In this document: positions 1 through 11,429 of the stretch, piece by piece
Layout: each line of letters begins with the position of its first letter
Numbering within the stretch: the first letter of the stretch is position 1
Source of the DNA: Mantis religiosa
Lineage: Eukaryota; Arthropoda; Insecta; Mantodea; Mantidae
Assembly (NCBI GenBank): GCA_030765055.1
Contig: JAUKNK010000150.1
Coordinates: 67,001 to 131,000 of the forward strand
Length of the DNA: 64,000 nt
Reading direction: 5' to 3'
Notes under the pieces: generated by a model
The model's database searches: none
What the model was told of the DNA's origin: nothing
Seen by the model: the letters and a program-made list of their open reading frames with translations, nothing else
Program-made: the position numbers and the translations under genes

Positions 1-316
1 ATATCTTGATTGACAGTCGATTTCTTGATTGTTACAGAATATTCCAGAATAGTGATATCAGTAGTGGTACATATAAGAGACGACACGCCAGCGGAAAGTC
101 GTAAACAGAGATGTAGTTGTAAACAATGTCGTATCGAGAGTTGTAATTGAAGATGGTGTGTGATGAAAGTGAGCGCCTTTTTTTGTCGTCAACGACCTTG
201 TTAGATTTTAATCGTGTATGTGACGTGTTCTGCTACCGTAAGAATTGAACAGAGTGTATTTCTACGGAAATAAACAAAATTTTGAATTTCTGCAACTTGG
301 ACTTTTAAAAGTCACA
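1..316 (+). mobile_element. 3' part of a Gypsy-type LTR, cut by the window edge
   Basis: The stretch ends in an AATAAA-type signal near 270, then a tail (about 275-316) that closely matches the 3' ends of the LTRs at 25120-25412 and 60018-60548: a 'TTTTGAATTTCTGCAA' block, then 'CTTTTAA', then a terminal 'GTCACA'. LTRs of this group end in CA, which puts the boundary at 316. No pol remnant follows, so it is either a solo LTR or the end of an element lying left of the window. The 5' end is not visible. Confidence 0.42.
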
Positions 317-514
317 TTATTTTCACTTTCTTTCCCTTTTTGGAATGGACACCTCATTTGGACGACCACTACGATGTTTCTCTTGGCAGATTCTGCGCCC
401 TTATTTGCGCTTTGTCACTCAATATTTTACTGTTGTAAATAAAGGTTGGCGCAATTATTGTTTAGACTCAGAAAGAGTATGGAGTTAACGTTAGAGGATT
501 AATGGAAAGTATTC

Positions 515-960
515 ATTTATTCACATTAGCCCTCTACAGGCTAAGGTATTGGATTGATAGAGTCGACATTAAAAATTAAATGCCACGGCTTGGTTCTGAG
601 CCACGGATCTACGGGTTTCCGTCCAGATGGTCTTATCCATTGAGCTACTATGGCCAGTTTGCCGTCCTGACATTAAATTCTCCAATTGACTCATCCGGTA
701 AACCACTAGGGGCTCTTGTATTCGAGATACACCGTTTGTGGCGACTTACTATTCTAAGTACTTGAGTCCCAGGCTTCATCATTTAACTCCTTTTATTTAA
801 GTTAATTGATAGAAATTACTAATTTCTTCACATTAGCCCTATACAGGCTAAGGCATATGATTGATAGAGTCGACATGAACAATTCAATGCGACTGGACGG
901 AAACCAGTAGATCCGTGGTTCAAATCCCGGCCGTGGCATTGAATTGTTCATGAAGACTTT
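515..960. repeat. Fold-back repeat with two tRNA-like modules (copy 1)
   Basis: A tRNA-like module in minus orientation (about 581-655, degenerate) is followed by a body (656-880) and then part of a second module in plus orientation ending in a B-box-like 'GGTTCAAATCCCGG' (about 917-935). Short blocks 'CACATTAGCCCT...CAGGCTAAGG' occur on both sides. The same architecture recurs at 11430-11945, 36655-37195 and 57080-57655, so this is a repeat family and not a tRNA gene pair. This copy is the most decayed. Confidence 0.6.
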
Positions 961-1086
961 CAATTTAATGTTAGAGGATCCTTAGAGAATATCGTATTTT
1001 GCAGATCAAGGCTGAGCTGTAGTGTGGTTATGGAGTGTGGTAATGACGAGGAGTAGTTAGTAATGAGTTTATGTCGTTATGTAGTT

Positions 1087-1253
1087 GAATTCCAACCTAT
1101 ATTGGTTAGAGCTATCAACCTAGGAACAGTAAGGAAACTCTTGAATTCCAACCTATATTGGTTAGAGCTATCAACCTAGGAACAGTAAGGATACTCTTGA
1201 ATTCCAACCTATATTGGTTAGCGTTATCAACCTAGGATCAGTAAGAATACTCT
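1087..1253. repeat. 56-bp tandem repeat, three units
   Basis: Units start at 1087, 1143 and 1199. Each begins 'GAATTCCAACCTATATTGG' and carries 'ATCAACCTAGGA' in its second half. Units one and two are nearly identical and unit three has a few substitutions. No ORF of note overlaps it. Confidence 0.9.
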
Positions 1254-2100
1254 CACTTTCTTCTCGGGCAGCCAGCCAGGTGAAAAGATGATTAGATATC
1301 GACATTTCGGGAGTGTGCATTTGTCGAGAGGAGGAAGCAAGCTGTTCCCAGTTCTTTAACGGGAATTTCAAGCATAGGAACATACTTATTTTAAATATTT
1401 CACGCATTTGCATATTTCACGAAACAGCAGCCATATTATTGTAATAGCCATAGTAATAGCACTTACGGACACTAAATACGGAATTCACTCACACACAAAA
1501 TAGCAAAGAAACCTCACCAGCGCAAGCAACTGAAACCACGTGGTCCAAACAAAATTAACCTGGCAATACGGTGTGGATTCGGAAGCCACGCCAAGCAGCG
1601 ACAATGCTGATTGGCGCTAGCAGACAGTTGTAACATCCTGACCACGATACCGGATGTAGAGGCTCCCAGTACTACCAACAGAAGCAGTTAGTGTGGGTGA
1701 AGGGTGTGAACGAAATATTCGAATAGAGTGGTGTTGTAATGAGTATCTCGCATGATAAGGAAATTGCAAGTTGGATTCCAATGTTTTAAAGCTAATATAG
1801 TCCTACATTTTCATTCCAAAAATAATTTTGACGTAAAGTTTTCAATTGCTCATTACTGTATGTTGGTACTACTAACCCTCCCTCTCTGCCTCCTGCAACC
1901 GCAAAACGTCAGGGCGGAAGATCCAACGGCCGTACTGTAACTCGCAAAACTGGATAGAGACAATAATGTACCTGAAATTTATTTTATTTTTCGGCATAAA
2001 GTACATTGAAACGCTTATCTCATGTCTTTACAGGTCCCTAAACTCTGGCAGCAAAGACGTCTTTTGGTTGCTGTCGTAACCAAAGGGGTAACCTCTCTGA
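1254..2100. other. No recognisable gene
   Basis: Mixed-composition sequence. Short ORFs on both strands (for example 1752-1940 plus) show no family resemblance. I see no repeat structure beyond the tandem array to the left. Confidence 0.5.
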
Positions 2101-2965
2101 TTAAATCACCATAATTTTGGAAATGTCGACCACACAAAGGACATTTAGAGGCTCTAACCGATGGAATTCACTGGCGGCTAAGCCGGGACTGTAAGGTAAA
2201 TGTTCCAAACGTTGCCAACGAAATTTTCTTAACAGCTCCTGCGTTAATCCTACTGAGTTAAGGTGGACATTGCCACTCAGGGGAATCATCCCCTTTGTCA
2301 GGAATTCAGGTAGCTTGAGGTGAAATGCCTGTTGGAGTTCCCGCAGAGTGATGCAGTATGTCCTGGCATTCACAGTCTCACAATGAGGCTGGAGTTTCTG
2401 CAGTACGATCCCTTGCATGTTCGAAAACACGGTGAGTACACCCTCGCGTGCTAACGGAACCACTTTGAATAATTTTGTTGTTAGTGAGGTGGGATGTTTT
2501 CATTCCATGTATTGTGGTTGAAAGTGGTGAATCCAAAGCATCCCAATCTCAGAAGCTTTGCTTTCCCTGTTAAACTGCTGTACCCAATGAAATGTGTGTA
2601 GTGTTTAACGCCCGCTTTTACTACATACGGCACCGCAGGCGATGACACTGATGATACATGAGATGAAGATGGGGCACCGGTGGAATGAGATGGTGGGGGA
2701 AACCGGAGATCCCGGAGAAAACCCTCCCCCAGCGCCGTGTTGTCCACCACAAATCTCACTTTGCGGCCACCTGGGATCGAACCCGGGCCGCCTTGATGAG
2801 AGCCAAGCGGTTTAACCACTGAGCCACGGCGCGGCGAATGGACCCAATGGAACACAGATTTTCGGGAGAAACATTGGTCACCATACGAGGCATTTCGATG
2901 CTCCTCTTCTGTGGACAGTTCTTTGGCCCACAAAAAGCACACAACCGTACGCTGTTCTGCTTGGG
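2101..2965 (-). pseudogene. Mariner-family transposase relic, split by a SINE
   Basis: Read on the minus strand. The N-terminal part (about 2965-2845) contains 'FLWAKELSTEE' followed by 'GDQCFSRKSVFHWV', the helix-turn-helix region typical of mariner transposases. The C-terminal part (2463-2101) runs from 'GIVLQKLQPHCETVNARTY' to 'LPYSPGLAASEFHRL', matching the mariner block that ends in a YSPDLA-type motif. The catalytic second-Asp region (normally HDNA-like) reads 'LSGNVHLNS', so the acid is lost. A SINE (2590-2838) separates the halves. About half of the central domain is missing or unreadable. Transposases of this family cut and paste their own element at TA sites; this copy cannot be active. 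Family assignment is by motif pattern only. Confidence 0.8.
2590..2838 (-). mobile_element. tRNA-derived SINE, family B (inside mariner relic)
   Basis: On the minus strand the head has an A-box-like 'GTGGCTCAGTGGTTAAAC' and a B-box 'GGGTTCGATCCCAGG', followed by a body containing 'GTGGACAACACGGCGCTGG' and a tail 'GTTAAACACTACACAC'. Flanks 'ACCCAATGAAA' (about 2582) and 'ACCCAATGGAA' (about 2842) look like a target-site duplication. A second copy lies at 26331-26574. Confidence 0.85.
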
Positions 2966-3884
2966 TACAATCATGCAACACTCCCGCCATCTTGCACCGG
3001 CTGTCACTGACTGACCGCATAACGGAGAGGTTACCCAACCTCTACGACAGGCACAGGTATGCTGCTAGCTGCTGGCACAAGATGCTCGCGTAACTTACAA
3101 ATGATATAAGGGAAATACACGTTTGCGACTTACAAATGGTATACGGAAAACACACGTTTGCGACTTGTTTATGGATTCGCCCCATATTACTCCTTCAAAA
3201 TAATACAAAATAAATGTCCAAAGTTATAGGAATGATCTGTGAAGTCCTGTTTAGTAGTATTTAATACTGTATTATATTATTAGTAAAATTTAAGCGATCG
3301 ATAAAACCGCACATTGAAGGTAATACAGGTTTAAAATATTCAATTTATTTGAAATAATTTATTTTTCAGCCTAAGGTATTTCCTATCCATTCTCAAATAT
3401 TTTTCGCAATCATGGCACTTATCTTTGTATCTTTATCAAAATACTTAATGTGGCTTTTTTGGAAAGGTTTATCTTCATTAAATGAGAAACAAAGAAAACC
3501 AAGCTTCCATAAAATTAGCCTATGCACCTGTAAATAAACGACACAGATTAGAGAAAGTCATGCGAATGCAGCATTAGATATGTTTTTATCAACTTAGAGA
3601 TAGATCCCCACAGAAATACTTGCCTTATGCATTTAGCAGCTGGTACAAGGATGCTTCAAAATGGAAGTTACAGTGTGGTGCAAATTATGCAACACACATA
3701 ACATAGATGGTGAAGGAGTTGCTTGTGGACATCAGACCTTCACTGCACAAATGCGAACACTATTTTGGAAGCGGAAATTCATCAGTTCAGTTACACATTA
3801 TTTTATTCAATACCACGCCACAATAGCAGCCTTAAGTGAATTAAATACTAACTGGTCTAGGACATTTTTAATACAGTTACCAAG

Positions 3885-4380
3885 TCTGTAAACAACGGCC
3901 TGAACATTTTACCAACTGTTCAACTGCTGGTCCATAAAGACCCGATTCTCCGTCAAGAAGCCACCGTTTGAACTTCCTCGTCTCAAGACACTCCCTTTCC
4001 TTCCATATGTTTCAGAATGGTGCAAGGTTTGGACTGTATGGTGGTTGCCTTCATAGATCCCTCGAAAACATTTGATGACGATCATGAGCCGTCTGGGGCA
4101 CTGTGTTGTTATGCACGATAACAGTGCTTTTGCTTAATTTTTAATTCATCTTGTTCTTTATGCCATTGCGCAATGGCATCAGTGTTACAAAGAAAGAATC
4201 AACATTAATGGTTGTCCCCTTGGTCCTTAGTTATACGTACACAATTACTTCACAGTTGAAGGTAGCTGTAGTCATGGCCTTCCCTGATGATGGTGCATCT
4301 TTGAATTTCTTCGGAGCAAGATTCCATTCCATAGATGCTCTCTTTGTTTCAGGAGTGTCATGATGCTCGTAATGATGCGG
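3885..4380 (-). pseudogene. Second mariner-family transposase relic
   Basis: Minus-strand reading from about 4380 gives 'SMEWNLAPKKFKDAPSSGKA', then 'TKGTTINVDSFFVTL', 'VIVHNNTVPQTAHD' and 'RQPPYSPNLAPF', ending with a block containing 'FKRWLLDGESGLYG' near 3960. This is the order of the mariner catalytic domain: first-Asp region, HDNA-like region and YSPDLAP-like motif. Stops and frame changes interrupt it and the HD pair reads HN, so the second Asp is lost. No N-terminal part is visible. It differs from the neighbouring relic and is not a duplicate of it. Confidence 0.7.
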
Positions 4381-6689
4381 TTTAGGAAATCATTACCTTC
4401 CACGGAATAACCGAAGGAAATTTATAGACGGCATTGATGCTCATCTGCTTAGCATTTTCCGTGTTAAACACACTTACATTTCTGCAAAACATTTTTCCTC
4501 CGAATTTCTGGGCAAGGTGTCTATGGTCGATGTTGCTGTCCTTTCTGCCCGGAAACCATCATTCTTGTCTGTGCGGCTATGTCAAATTGTTGGCACGATT
4601 TCACTATTTCTGAATGCGATATTGTAGCTGGTTCATATACCGTCAGAATTTCATGGCGAATATCTGTGAAATATAGAGTTTTTCCCTACAAGAACCGTAT
4701 TGTCCTGCGTACTTTGCCTTTGAAGCGCATTGCCAGATAACGCGCCATTTCACTTCCACATTGTGATTTACCCCTTATCAATGCATCAGTGCAAGACACC
4801 CGGAACATATTCTCTGTTCACAATGCTGCACTAATGTTTCGGATGGTGTTAGCGCGCAGCAGCATCTGTAACTTTCTTTATGATTCATCCTTGTACATAT
4901 TATCAGAATATAGGGAATTTAATGGATAGTTACATGTTAAAAGGTGGGTTTTCTGAAGGTCCATACCTTTTGCATGATACTGAGAAGCACATAGTGAGAA
5001 AACTAAGAATGAATAGATGAAAAATTCCAACAATAAAGTGTTTCTTACTCGACTGATCCTAGAAAATGATTATTTTCTAATAAAATAGTTTATATAAGTT
5101 TTTGTCTATTGTTAAGAAATTACCCAATAACATTTCCAATAAGGCTTTATTTTTGGATTCAGAGAACGTCAAAACATACATCTTGGCTGAAATGTTGTAA
5201 TGCAAATTTTGGGTAAAGTACAATGCTCTTCCTACTAGGTTATATCATTATATGTTTTACACTGAAAGGCGACAGATCGCATTCTCTATCCTACATAGAT
5301 CTATTGCAAAACTCACTTTGGAAATTGTTTCTGACGGTAAATCACCTCAGCATTTGCTTACAGATCAGGGAAACCACTTATAAAACCCGATAATATGTAG
5401 AAAGAGAAAAACTTGACCAAGTAAAGTAGTTCTGAATGTTTTAGAAACCCTTTGTGTGATTACAAGTGCATTCAGCAAGTAAGAGGATTAATTAAAGCAA
5501 TTCTGGTCGTAAAGAGTAATATCTAGTGAACAAGTGAAATCTGTACATACAGACTTTCATTTATATAAATGTAGGAACCAGCGGAAGGGCGGGGTCATAA
5601 ATAAAATAAAATGCCCCAGTGGTTTCCCTTGTTTAATTCTTCGGGTGGAACAATTAAAGCAGAGGAGAGGTAGGTGTGCCACAAGGGATAGTCCATACAT
5701 ACACACTACTGGTAACTGTCGTTAAGAAACAAAATAAAGAAACGCTTATTGTACTCTCTACTTCGTGTTCTCGGAGATAAAACTTTGTCGAAATACTTTA
5801 ATGGTGTATTTCCATGAAGGCACCTAAAATAGGGTATAAGATTATAATAAGCGATAGTGAAACTTTATAGAAGCTGGTTGTTATGAGACAGCTTTGAAAT
5901 CCCAATCTCTTTGCGTGTTCGGAACATAAAAAGGCAAAAAAGTATATCTATTTGAAAATTCTACTTACTGCTCTCACAAGTCACAAGCTTTCTTTCAATT
6001 TTTGATCATTTTCATTACTAAGGTTACAATAAATGTATTATTTGCCAATTGAATTTGCACACAGATACTATTTATTTTCATGCTGATTACCTCTGATTTT
6101 GGAATAAATTTCATAATACAAATAATAATTTACAAACTATTGCAGTTTTTTAAATATACATTGCTTGTTAATTTTTTAGCTTTTAGCAAGAAACAAAGAA
6201 AAATTATTCCATTAATAGCATACAAGTAAGATAATTTAAAAAGTAATATTACTATTTTTGATAGTATTTAATAGTCTGTTAGTTAATAGATAACACAAAT
6301 CACTAATATATGACATGTTAATCTCAATGACAAATAAATTTTAACCTTGAAAATACGCACAGAAAAAGCACGTATTACTAAACAGTTTCCAAAAATGTGT
6401 ATAAGAACGAATTGCACAATTTACTTTTGCTTGTACATTAGCAGTTTGGGAAAAAAAATATTGGTCTGGCCAATTTCATTATGCTCTTTTTTATCTGTTT
6501 AAACTCCTCGTATGGAGGACTACGAACACAAGGATCCACAAGTGTCGTTTGCGGAAATGACTGTCCAGAAGTAGAGCAGACACTCTGATCTGATAGATCA
6601 GCCCGATCTGGAATGGCAGTGAGGAAGTAGACATAAAATGCGGGCGAAATAAATGAATCAAAAGGTGCTAATGGAGTAATTTGTGCAAT
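4381..6689. other. AT-rich stretch without recognised genes
   Basis: Only short ORFs. The longest candidate, 6438-6707 on the minus strand (89 codons), has no family I recognise. Around 5880-5930 a short block resembles one also seen near 18130 and 22950 ('TTTGAAAT' followed by a Cys/Arg-codon-rich GC block), possibly a scrap of a common repeat. Nothing else stands out. Confidence 0.45.
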
Positions 6690-7656
6690 GACGGCGGGGC
6701 AAACCAAAGATCAAGAGAAAATCACCCCTGTACTGAGTTTATGCCACAAATCTCACCTGGGTTATAACTTGAACCGCCAAGATGACAGTCAAGAGGTCTT
6801 GTCGTTCGGGCCCCTCAAAATCCAACCTCTGTGGTCCATGTCCCGAGAGGGGGCAACAGGAAGTAGGGGACTGACTGATGGGTCGATATACGGTGGGGAC
6901 TTGGTGTGCCGTAGGCTGCAGAGAAGGCCCATCAGTAACCCCGAAAACTGGCAGAAGAGGCTCTGGTGTAATCCTCATCCACATCGTCACCCTCTCACCC
7001 CATATTGGATATACCACATTTGTCACCCCTATTCTTAAGCTTCTTCCTATTCTAAGCTTATTGCTCCCTTACAGCTTTATGTGTTTAGGTTTATAAACTC
7101 CTGTCTCACTAGCATGGATCTTTCCTCTCTCCATGGTACCTGTCCCACAGTTTCGGCGCAGCTTCCAACTTGTATGCTCTCCCGAGGTCTCAGGCACGAA
7201 GGTTGAGTGGACCCTCCTCACTATCCCTTTTGTGCGACACTAGGTGCGGAGCCGTTCCATTGTCATGTACACCCGGGTCTCCTGGGACATCTCGGGCACG
7301 CGTATCGCTAGGGTGGAGGGGGAGACCCAACTTGTTACCGCTGTCTGGGCCCGATGTAAACAACCAAAAGTCCCCTGAATCCACGCGGCTTCCGTTGAGG
7401 CAGAGTGGTCTAAAATGGGGAGCCATTTGCTGCTATTCCAATGGTAGGGGCATAAAGTCGGACCTGCCAATGGTGAACGTGTCGCATACCGGTGAGTAGT
7501 GTTAGGCGGAGGGTAACTCCTTCGAAGTACTCCGTGAGGTCGGCTCTGAAGAGGGTTCCCAGGCCAGCACAGACCGGAGAATGTAGGTGTCTTTCTTTCT
7601 TTATCCCCCTGATGGCAGGCTGACGCCGACGGTTCCGGAGGGGGGACTCTTTCAAC
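6690..7656 (+). mobile_element. Probable 5' region of the LINE that follows
   Basis: GC-rich against its AT-rich neighbours and continuous in composition with the ORF1 remnant starting at 7657. It has many short overlapping ORFs and none of the protein motifs expected of a gene. Jockey-type LINEs often carry a long 5' leader with an internal promoter, which is how I read it. The 5' boundary is a composition change only. Confidence 0.4.
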
Positions 7657-8765
7657 ATGCCTCCCAAATACTCTAACTCCACGCTTTTTTGTTATGACAG
7701 TGACAGGTGAAACAAAGACCATGAAGGACCTTAGTCCGTTTATATACAACGGGAAGTCGACTGCATTTGTGGACCGGCTAAAAGCGCCACGCGTTGTAGC
7801 GATGGCAGTTTGTTGATTGAGGTCGCCAAGGATACTCAAGCCAACCAACTCTTACAGGCCCGTCTTCTAGGCCCATATCCCATTTTAGTTGTTAAGCATT
7901 GGAGTTTGACTTCTATCCGCGGTGTGGTTACCACCTCCTCTTTGGACGGGCTTTCGAATGGAGATATCGTAGCGTGTTTACCCGATCAGGGTGTAATTGC
8001 AGCCTTCCGCTTCATTGGTAAGAGGGAGGATAAGCCGTTTCCGCTTCGCACGGTCTTCTTGACCTTTGAAGGGACCATGCTACCGACGCACATCTTTTGT
8101 GGTTACGAGCGAGCGGCTATCCGCCCCTATATTTCCAATCCCCTCAGGTTTTTTCGTTGCCAGAAATATGGACACACTCAGCAGCGCTGTCAGGCCCCCA
8201 TCCTCTGTCCACGTTGTGGCTGCCCTGCACATGATGAGCCTATGTGTGCACAGGACCCCCATTGTGTCAATTGTGAGGGTGCGCACCCATCTGGCACTCG
8301 AAAATGCCCACGATATCTGGCAGAACAGGCAATACAGGAGTTATGTGTCTTGGAGAAGTTAAGCTTCCCTGAGGCCAGAAAACGCCATGAAGCCCTTCAC
8401 CCAACCACTTCCTTGGATTATTCAGCCGCTCAGCGGCTTCCTATACCCGGTCTTAGAGTTGCCAAGGAGACCCATGTTGAGCCGCGGGTTATAGCCGCTA
8501 CCTTTGGCAAATCTTTCGAAGCGGTTTCCAGCTCTGCCTATTACGATACAGCCTTTCCTCCCCAGAAGGCCACGGCGGAAGCCCAAGAGTGGCCTTTCCA
8601 CTTTGGTTCCAACGAGGACTATAACAGTCCCTTCGCTTTGCGTGAATTAGAGTTCCCTCTGGACTCTTCTAGGGCTTCAACTTCCGGTCCCGATGGTATA
8701 CACGTGCTGTTTCTTCAACATTTGTCCATTTTCCTGTATTTCCTAAAAGGTATGCTTGACACATT
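7657..8765 (+). pseudogene. Jockey-type LINE: ORF1 fused in frame to an ORF2 fragment
   Basis: ORF1 probably starts at the ATG at 7657 (MPPKYSNST). It has a stop after about 15 codons and a frameshift near 7790. From 7810 one frame is open for 338 codons. Residues 113-166 hold the gag-like zinc knuckles: knuckle 1 is damaged (Phe where the first Cys is expected, FFRCQKYGHTQQRC), knuckle 2 is intact (CPRCGCPAHDEPMC), and knuckle 3 is CVNCEGAHPSGTRKC. Near 8428-8440 the frame passes from ORF1 directly into ORF2 sequence just upstream of the reverse transcriptase ('ATFGKSFEAVSSS', 'SRASTSGPDGI'). The right-arm copy shows that the endonuclease should lie between them, so this copy has lost ORF1's end and the endonuclease in one deletion. 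The RT is cut off at 8765 by a SINE. Confidence 0.85.
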
Positions 8766-9000
8766 TTGTAATTTACTTCCTCCAGCTTTAAGTCATATCG
8801 GAATATGGATCAAATGGGTGAAATGATGCTCAAATGAGTTCGGGGTCCATAGAGCTTTGAGCTACCCGACATTCGTCTTTCAGGACAAGGGAAAACCCCG
8901 AAACAACCTTATCCAGGTAACTCACCCTAACCTAGATTCGAACTCAGGACCTCTTGAATGTGAGGCAGACACGCTACCATCTACGCTACCGAGACGAGCT
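8766..9000 (-). mobile_element. tRNA-derived SINE, family A
   Basis: On the minus strand it has the family A head (GGTAGCGTAGATGGTAGCGT), a B-box 'GAGTTCGAATCTAGG', the body block 'GATAAGGTTGTTTCGGGG' and the tail 'GACTTAAAGCTGG'. It sits directly against the truncated LINE. The mirror copy in the right arm is 40491-40716. Confidence 0.88.
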
Positions 9001-9604
9001 GACGCTTTTCTGTCATATCATTATTTATTCATTCTAGATTGGAACCAGTCACTTAATAGCGTCCAGTGTCTTTCTCCGAGTAACTGATCCTGTATCTTGG
9101 AAATGTTTGATGCACCTATTGGTTTAAAAGGACATAAGGATGCTAACATAGACACTTTAATTATGCGAGAAAATCACAAAAAATTATATCGTATTCTGAT
9201 AAAATGTAAGTCTATGTTGCAAACAAAAGTATGTCAATTAGGCACTACCTGGACACTTGACAACATTAACGCTGCGAGGGACTTGTCTGAATGCCGGATA
9301 GTGTTGCATAAACTACTCTCTGCAGCGGTTTAAATTATATTTATATGTCGCACCTATTTTAATGCTGGTACGAAAGTAACATTCAAGCATGAAGACGCGG
9401 TGGTCTGTGTATCTATGCAGGGGAGGCTGGTTGTATTAGTTATCACAGCAACCACACTGAAGAGTGCTGTAATTTGTGAACTGTTCTGCAAAAATTGCCA
9501 CTTCTTCTCCGTAGGGCACTATGATTTCAAGACAGACTCATTAGTTAACTATGACGTAATTCTTGCTCAATCGGAGGGCGGCAAATAACGAATAAAAATG
9601 AACA

Positions 9605-9858
9605 CTGGCTGGACCTGTAACTCAGTCGGCAGAGCACGTGAATGCCGTATAGGGCGTCCCGGGCTCGATTCCCGGCGGTGGGGGTGCAGAGTTTTCTCCA
9701 ACGACGATAATTCCCCATCTTCCCCAGAGTCTGGAAGTATGAATGAGAGTGTGAATGCGTGCGTGATGTTTAAAATCCAATGAATACGAGTTAACGCCTT
9801 CGATATGTTCCAAAGGAGAACGGCCGTCGATAGGACCATTGGAGTTTTTTTTTTTCAA
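9605..9858 (+). mobile_element. tRNA-derived SINE, family C
   Basis: The head contains 'CTGTAACTCAGTCGG' (A-box region) and 'GGGCTCGATTCCCGG' (B-box), followed by 'GGGGTGCAGAGTTTTCTCC'. The body ends at 'CCATTGGAGTTTTTTTTTTT'. The mirror copy is 39605-39873 and a fragment lies near 63040-63120. This insertion is shared by both arms and so predates the duplication. Confidence 0.85.
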
Positions 9859-10511
9859 AATAAGCGTGGCTTTGGGAGGGAGTAAAGGGAGAGAAGTAGC
9901 GGGGTCCCACGGAAGCATCCCCGTTAGTAACGGTGGTAGAATACGCAGGTGCCTATCGGGCACGTTGCAGGAACGGGTAGTGACCGGGGGTCCAGCCATT
10001 ACCATAAAGGTCCTGCATGGATCGCCGGGAATAGAAGGAGGGATGAAATGTTTAGTGTCGTTTATTTATTTAGGGTCACTGTGCACCAGTGGTGCTTAAT
10101 TTAGCGCCGGCCATGGCGTGCCTGTCGCTCGGCGCATACAGCACTTATAAACTAAGTCATTCGGCGTCGTTGCCGCAACGTGGCGGTTGAGTCGTCAGTA
10201 AGTTGGCGCACTGTGGTTCGAAGATGTTCTAGGCGTGAGTGTACTTCAGCTATGCGCGAGAGTATTTCGGCGAAGTACGCTTGTGACGTGTCCAGAAGCG
10301 GAGGAGCGGCCGCAGACTGAGCTTCCTTCAGGGTGAGGTTAAGCTGGTCTAAGGTCTGCGTATGTGTTCGGTTGATGGTGTGCTGCAGGTCACTGAAGCT
10401 TTGGGTTATGCTGTCCCGTAAGTTGGTGGCTCCAATGGATTCCTGCAGTTGTGCGACGTGTGACGTGGTGGTCCCAGTGGTGTGGTGCAGTGCCGTGAGG
10501 GACGAGGAGTC
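9859..10511. other. GC-rich insertion present only in the left arm
   Basis: The right arm has no counterpart; its equivalent interval holds a different 1.5-kb sequence. Composition is clearly richer in G and C than the arm around it. The right two thirds carry the open frame described at 10152-10514. The rest has short ORFs only. It is probably part of a mobile element of a family I cannot name. Confidence 0.6.
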
Positions 10512-10514
10512 TCG
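10152..10514 (-). CDS. Open frame without start codon: probable coiled-coil fragment
   Basis: On the minus strand 120 codons are open between stops at 10517-10515 and 10154-10152. There is no Met until three codons from the end, so this is the 3' part of a longer coding sequence. The product is rich in Leu, Gln, Thr and Ser, with heptad-like spacing ('LQESIGATNLRDSITQSF', 'LDQLNLTLKEAQSA', 'ILSRIAEVHSRLEHLRTTV') and a basic end (RQRRRMT). That would fit the coiled-coil part of a retroelement gag or a structural protein, but no diagnostic motif is present. It lies wholly in the left-only insertion. Confidence 0.35.
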   Translation of the reverse strand, partial: RDSSSLTALHHTTGTTTSHVAQLQESIGATNLRDSITQSFSDLQHTINRTHTQTLDQLNLTLKEAQSAAAPPLLDTSQAYFAEILSRIAEVHSRLEHLRTTVRQLTDDSTATLRQRRRMT

Positions 10515-10774
10515 CTAAGTTCCTTTATATACTAAATGTAAAGTACAGATTGTATCCGTGAGAGTTTGAGCTGAGAATAATATTCATGTATTATCAATTT
10601 TTGTACAGTTATATCTGCATGGTCTTTTCATATATGGACTTGGATTATATTTTACAAAGCGTTTATATGTACACTGGCTAAAATCATTTACCAGATAATA
10701 TAAAATATGGAGGTAAATTATGGACCTGGATAACGATTTAATTGCCGATCTTATATTTTCAACCTTTGCAAGCG

Positions 10775-10885
10775 AGCCGGCTCTTGTAGCCATGGTCGCT
10801 AAAGCGTATGTCTCCAGCGTTCCGCCGCGTAGAGGGTCACGGCTTCGAGTGCTGCCTTGCCATGTGTTTATGTGTATAATGAATA
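10775..10885 (+). repeat. tRNA-like SINE fragment, family D
   Basis: 'CTTGTAGCCATGGTCGCTAA' opens a tRNA-like module that ends in a degenerate B-box ('GGCTTCGAGTGCTGCC'). The mirror copy (37755-37845) retains the better B-box reading GGGTTCGAGTCCCG. It is not an authentic tRNA: the internal arm is long and irregular. An associated short tRNA-like block lies at 11140-11215 ('GGTCCCGAGTGTAAATCCCG'). Confidence 0.6.
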
Positions 10886-11429
10886 TTTGTGAAAATAGGA
10901 AAAAAGATAAGAAAATAAACGGAAATAATGAAAAATTGGTTAAAAAGGAATATATATAAAGTGTAAGCTTTTGAATATATCATTTCCTGTACTATAATCT
11001 ATTCGCTGTTAAAGTATTACTCCACACTCCGCAATGATCATCGGCTTAGCTTAACCTTACTTTTCTAACACCTATAATAAAATGTATAGCGGATTGTAAT
11101 GCGTAGCGGATGCTTAGCTCTATTTAGTAGATTCCGACAGGTATGTCTCAGGGATTACGTCGGCGGCCCGAAAGCCGAAGGTCCCGAGTGTAAATCCCGT
11201 GCGTAAACCTTCTGACCGTCTTTTTCTCTTAATTTTCCTCAGTGGGTAGGATAAATATCAGTACTTAAAATTTCTATTTAATTTTAAAATATTAGAAGGC
11301 ATGAAAATACGAGCAGATGGTAATTCTCAACCTGCTACCGTTTTTTTCCATAGATAATGGAAATAAAGTAAAGACTAAATAAATAGACGAAGAAGGACAT
11401 AGAAGGTTTGTAGAAACGTGAATAGCAAT
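10886..11429. other. Arm sequence without recognised genes
   Basis: AT-rich sequence shared with 37196-37744 of the right arm. Apart from the short tRNA-like block at 11140-11215, nothing is recognised. Confidence 0.5.

Noticed and set aside
6438..6707. 89-codon minus-strand ORF as a host exon
   Set aside because: No recognised domain, no splice context that stands out, and it overlaps the start of LINE-like GC-rich sequence.
10775..10860. Possible tRNA gene
   Set aside because: No clean cloverleaf; B-box damaged in this copy and the same module is embedded in a mirrored repeat.
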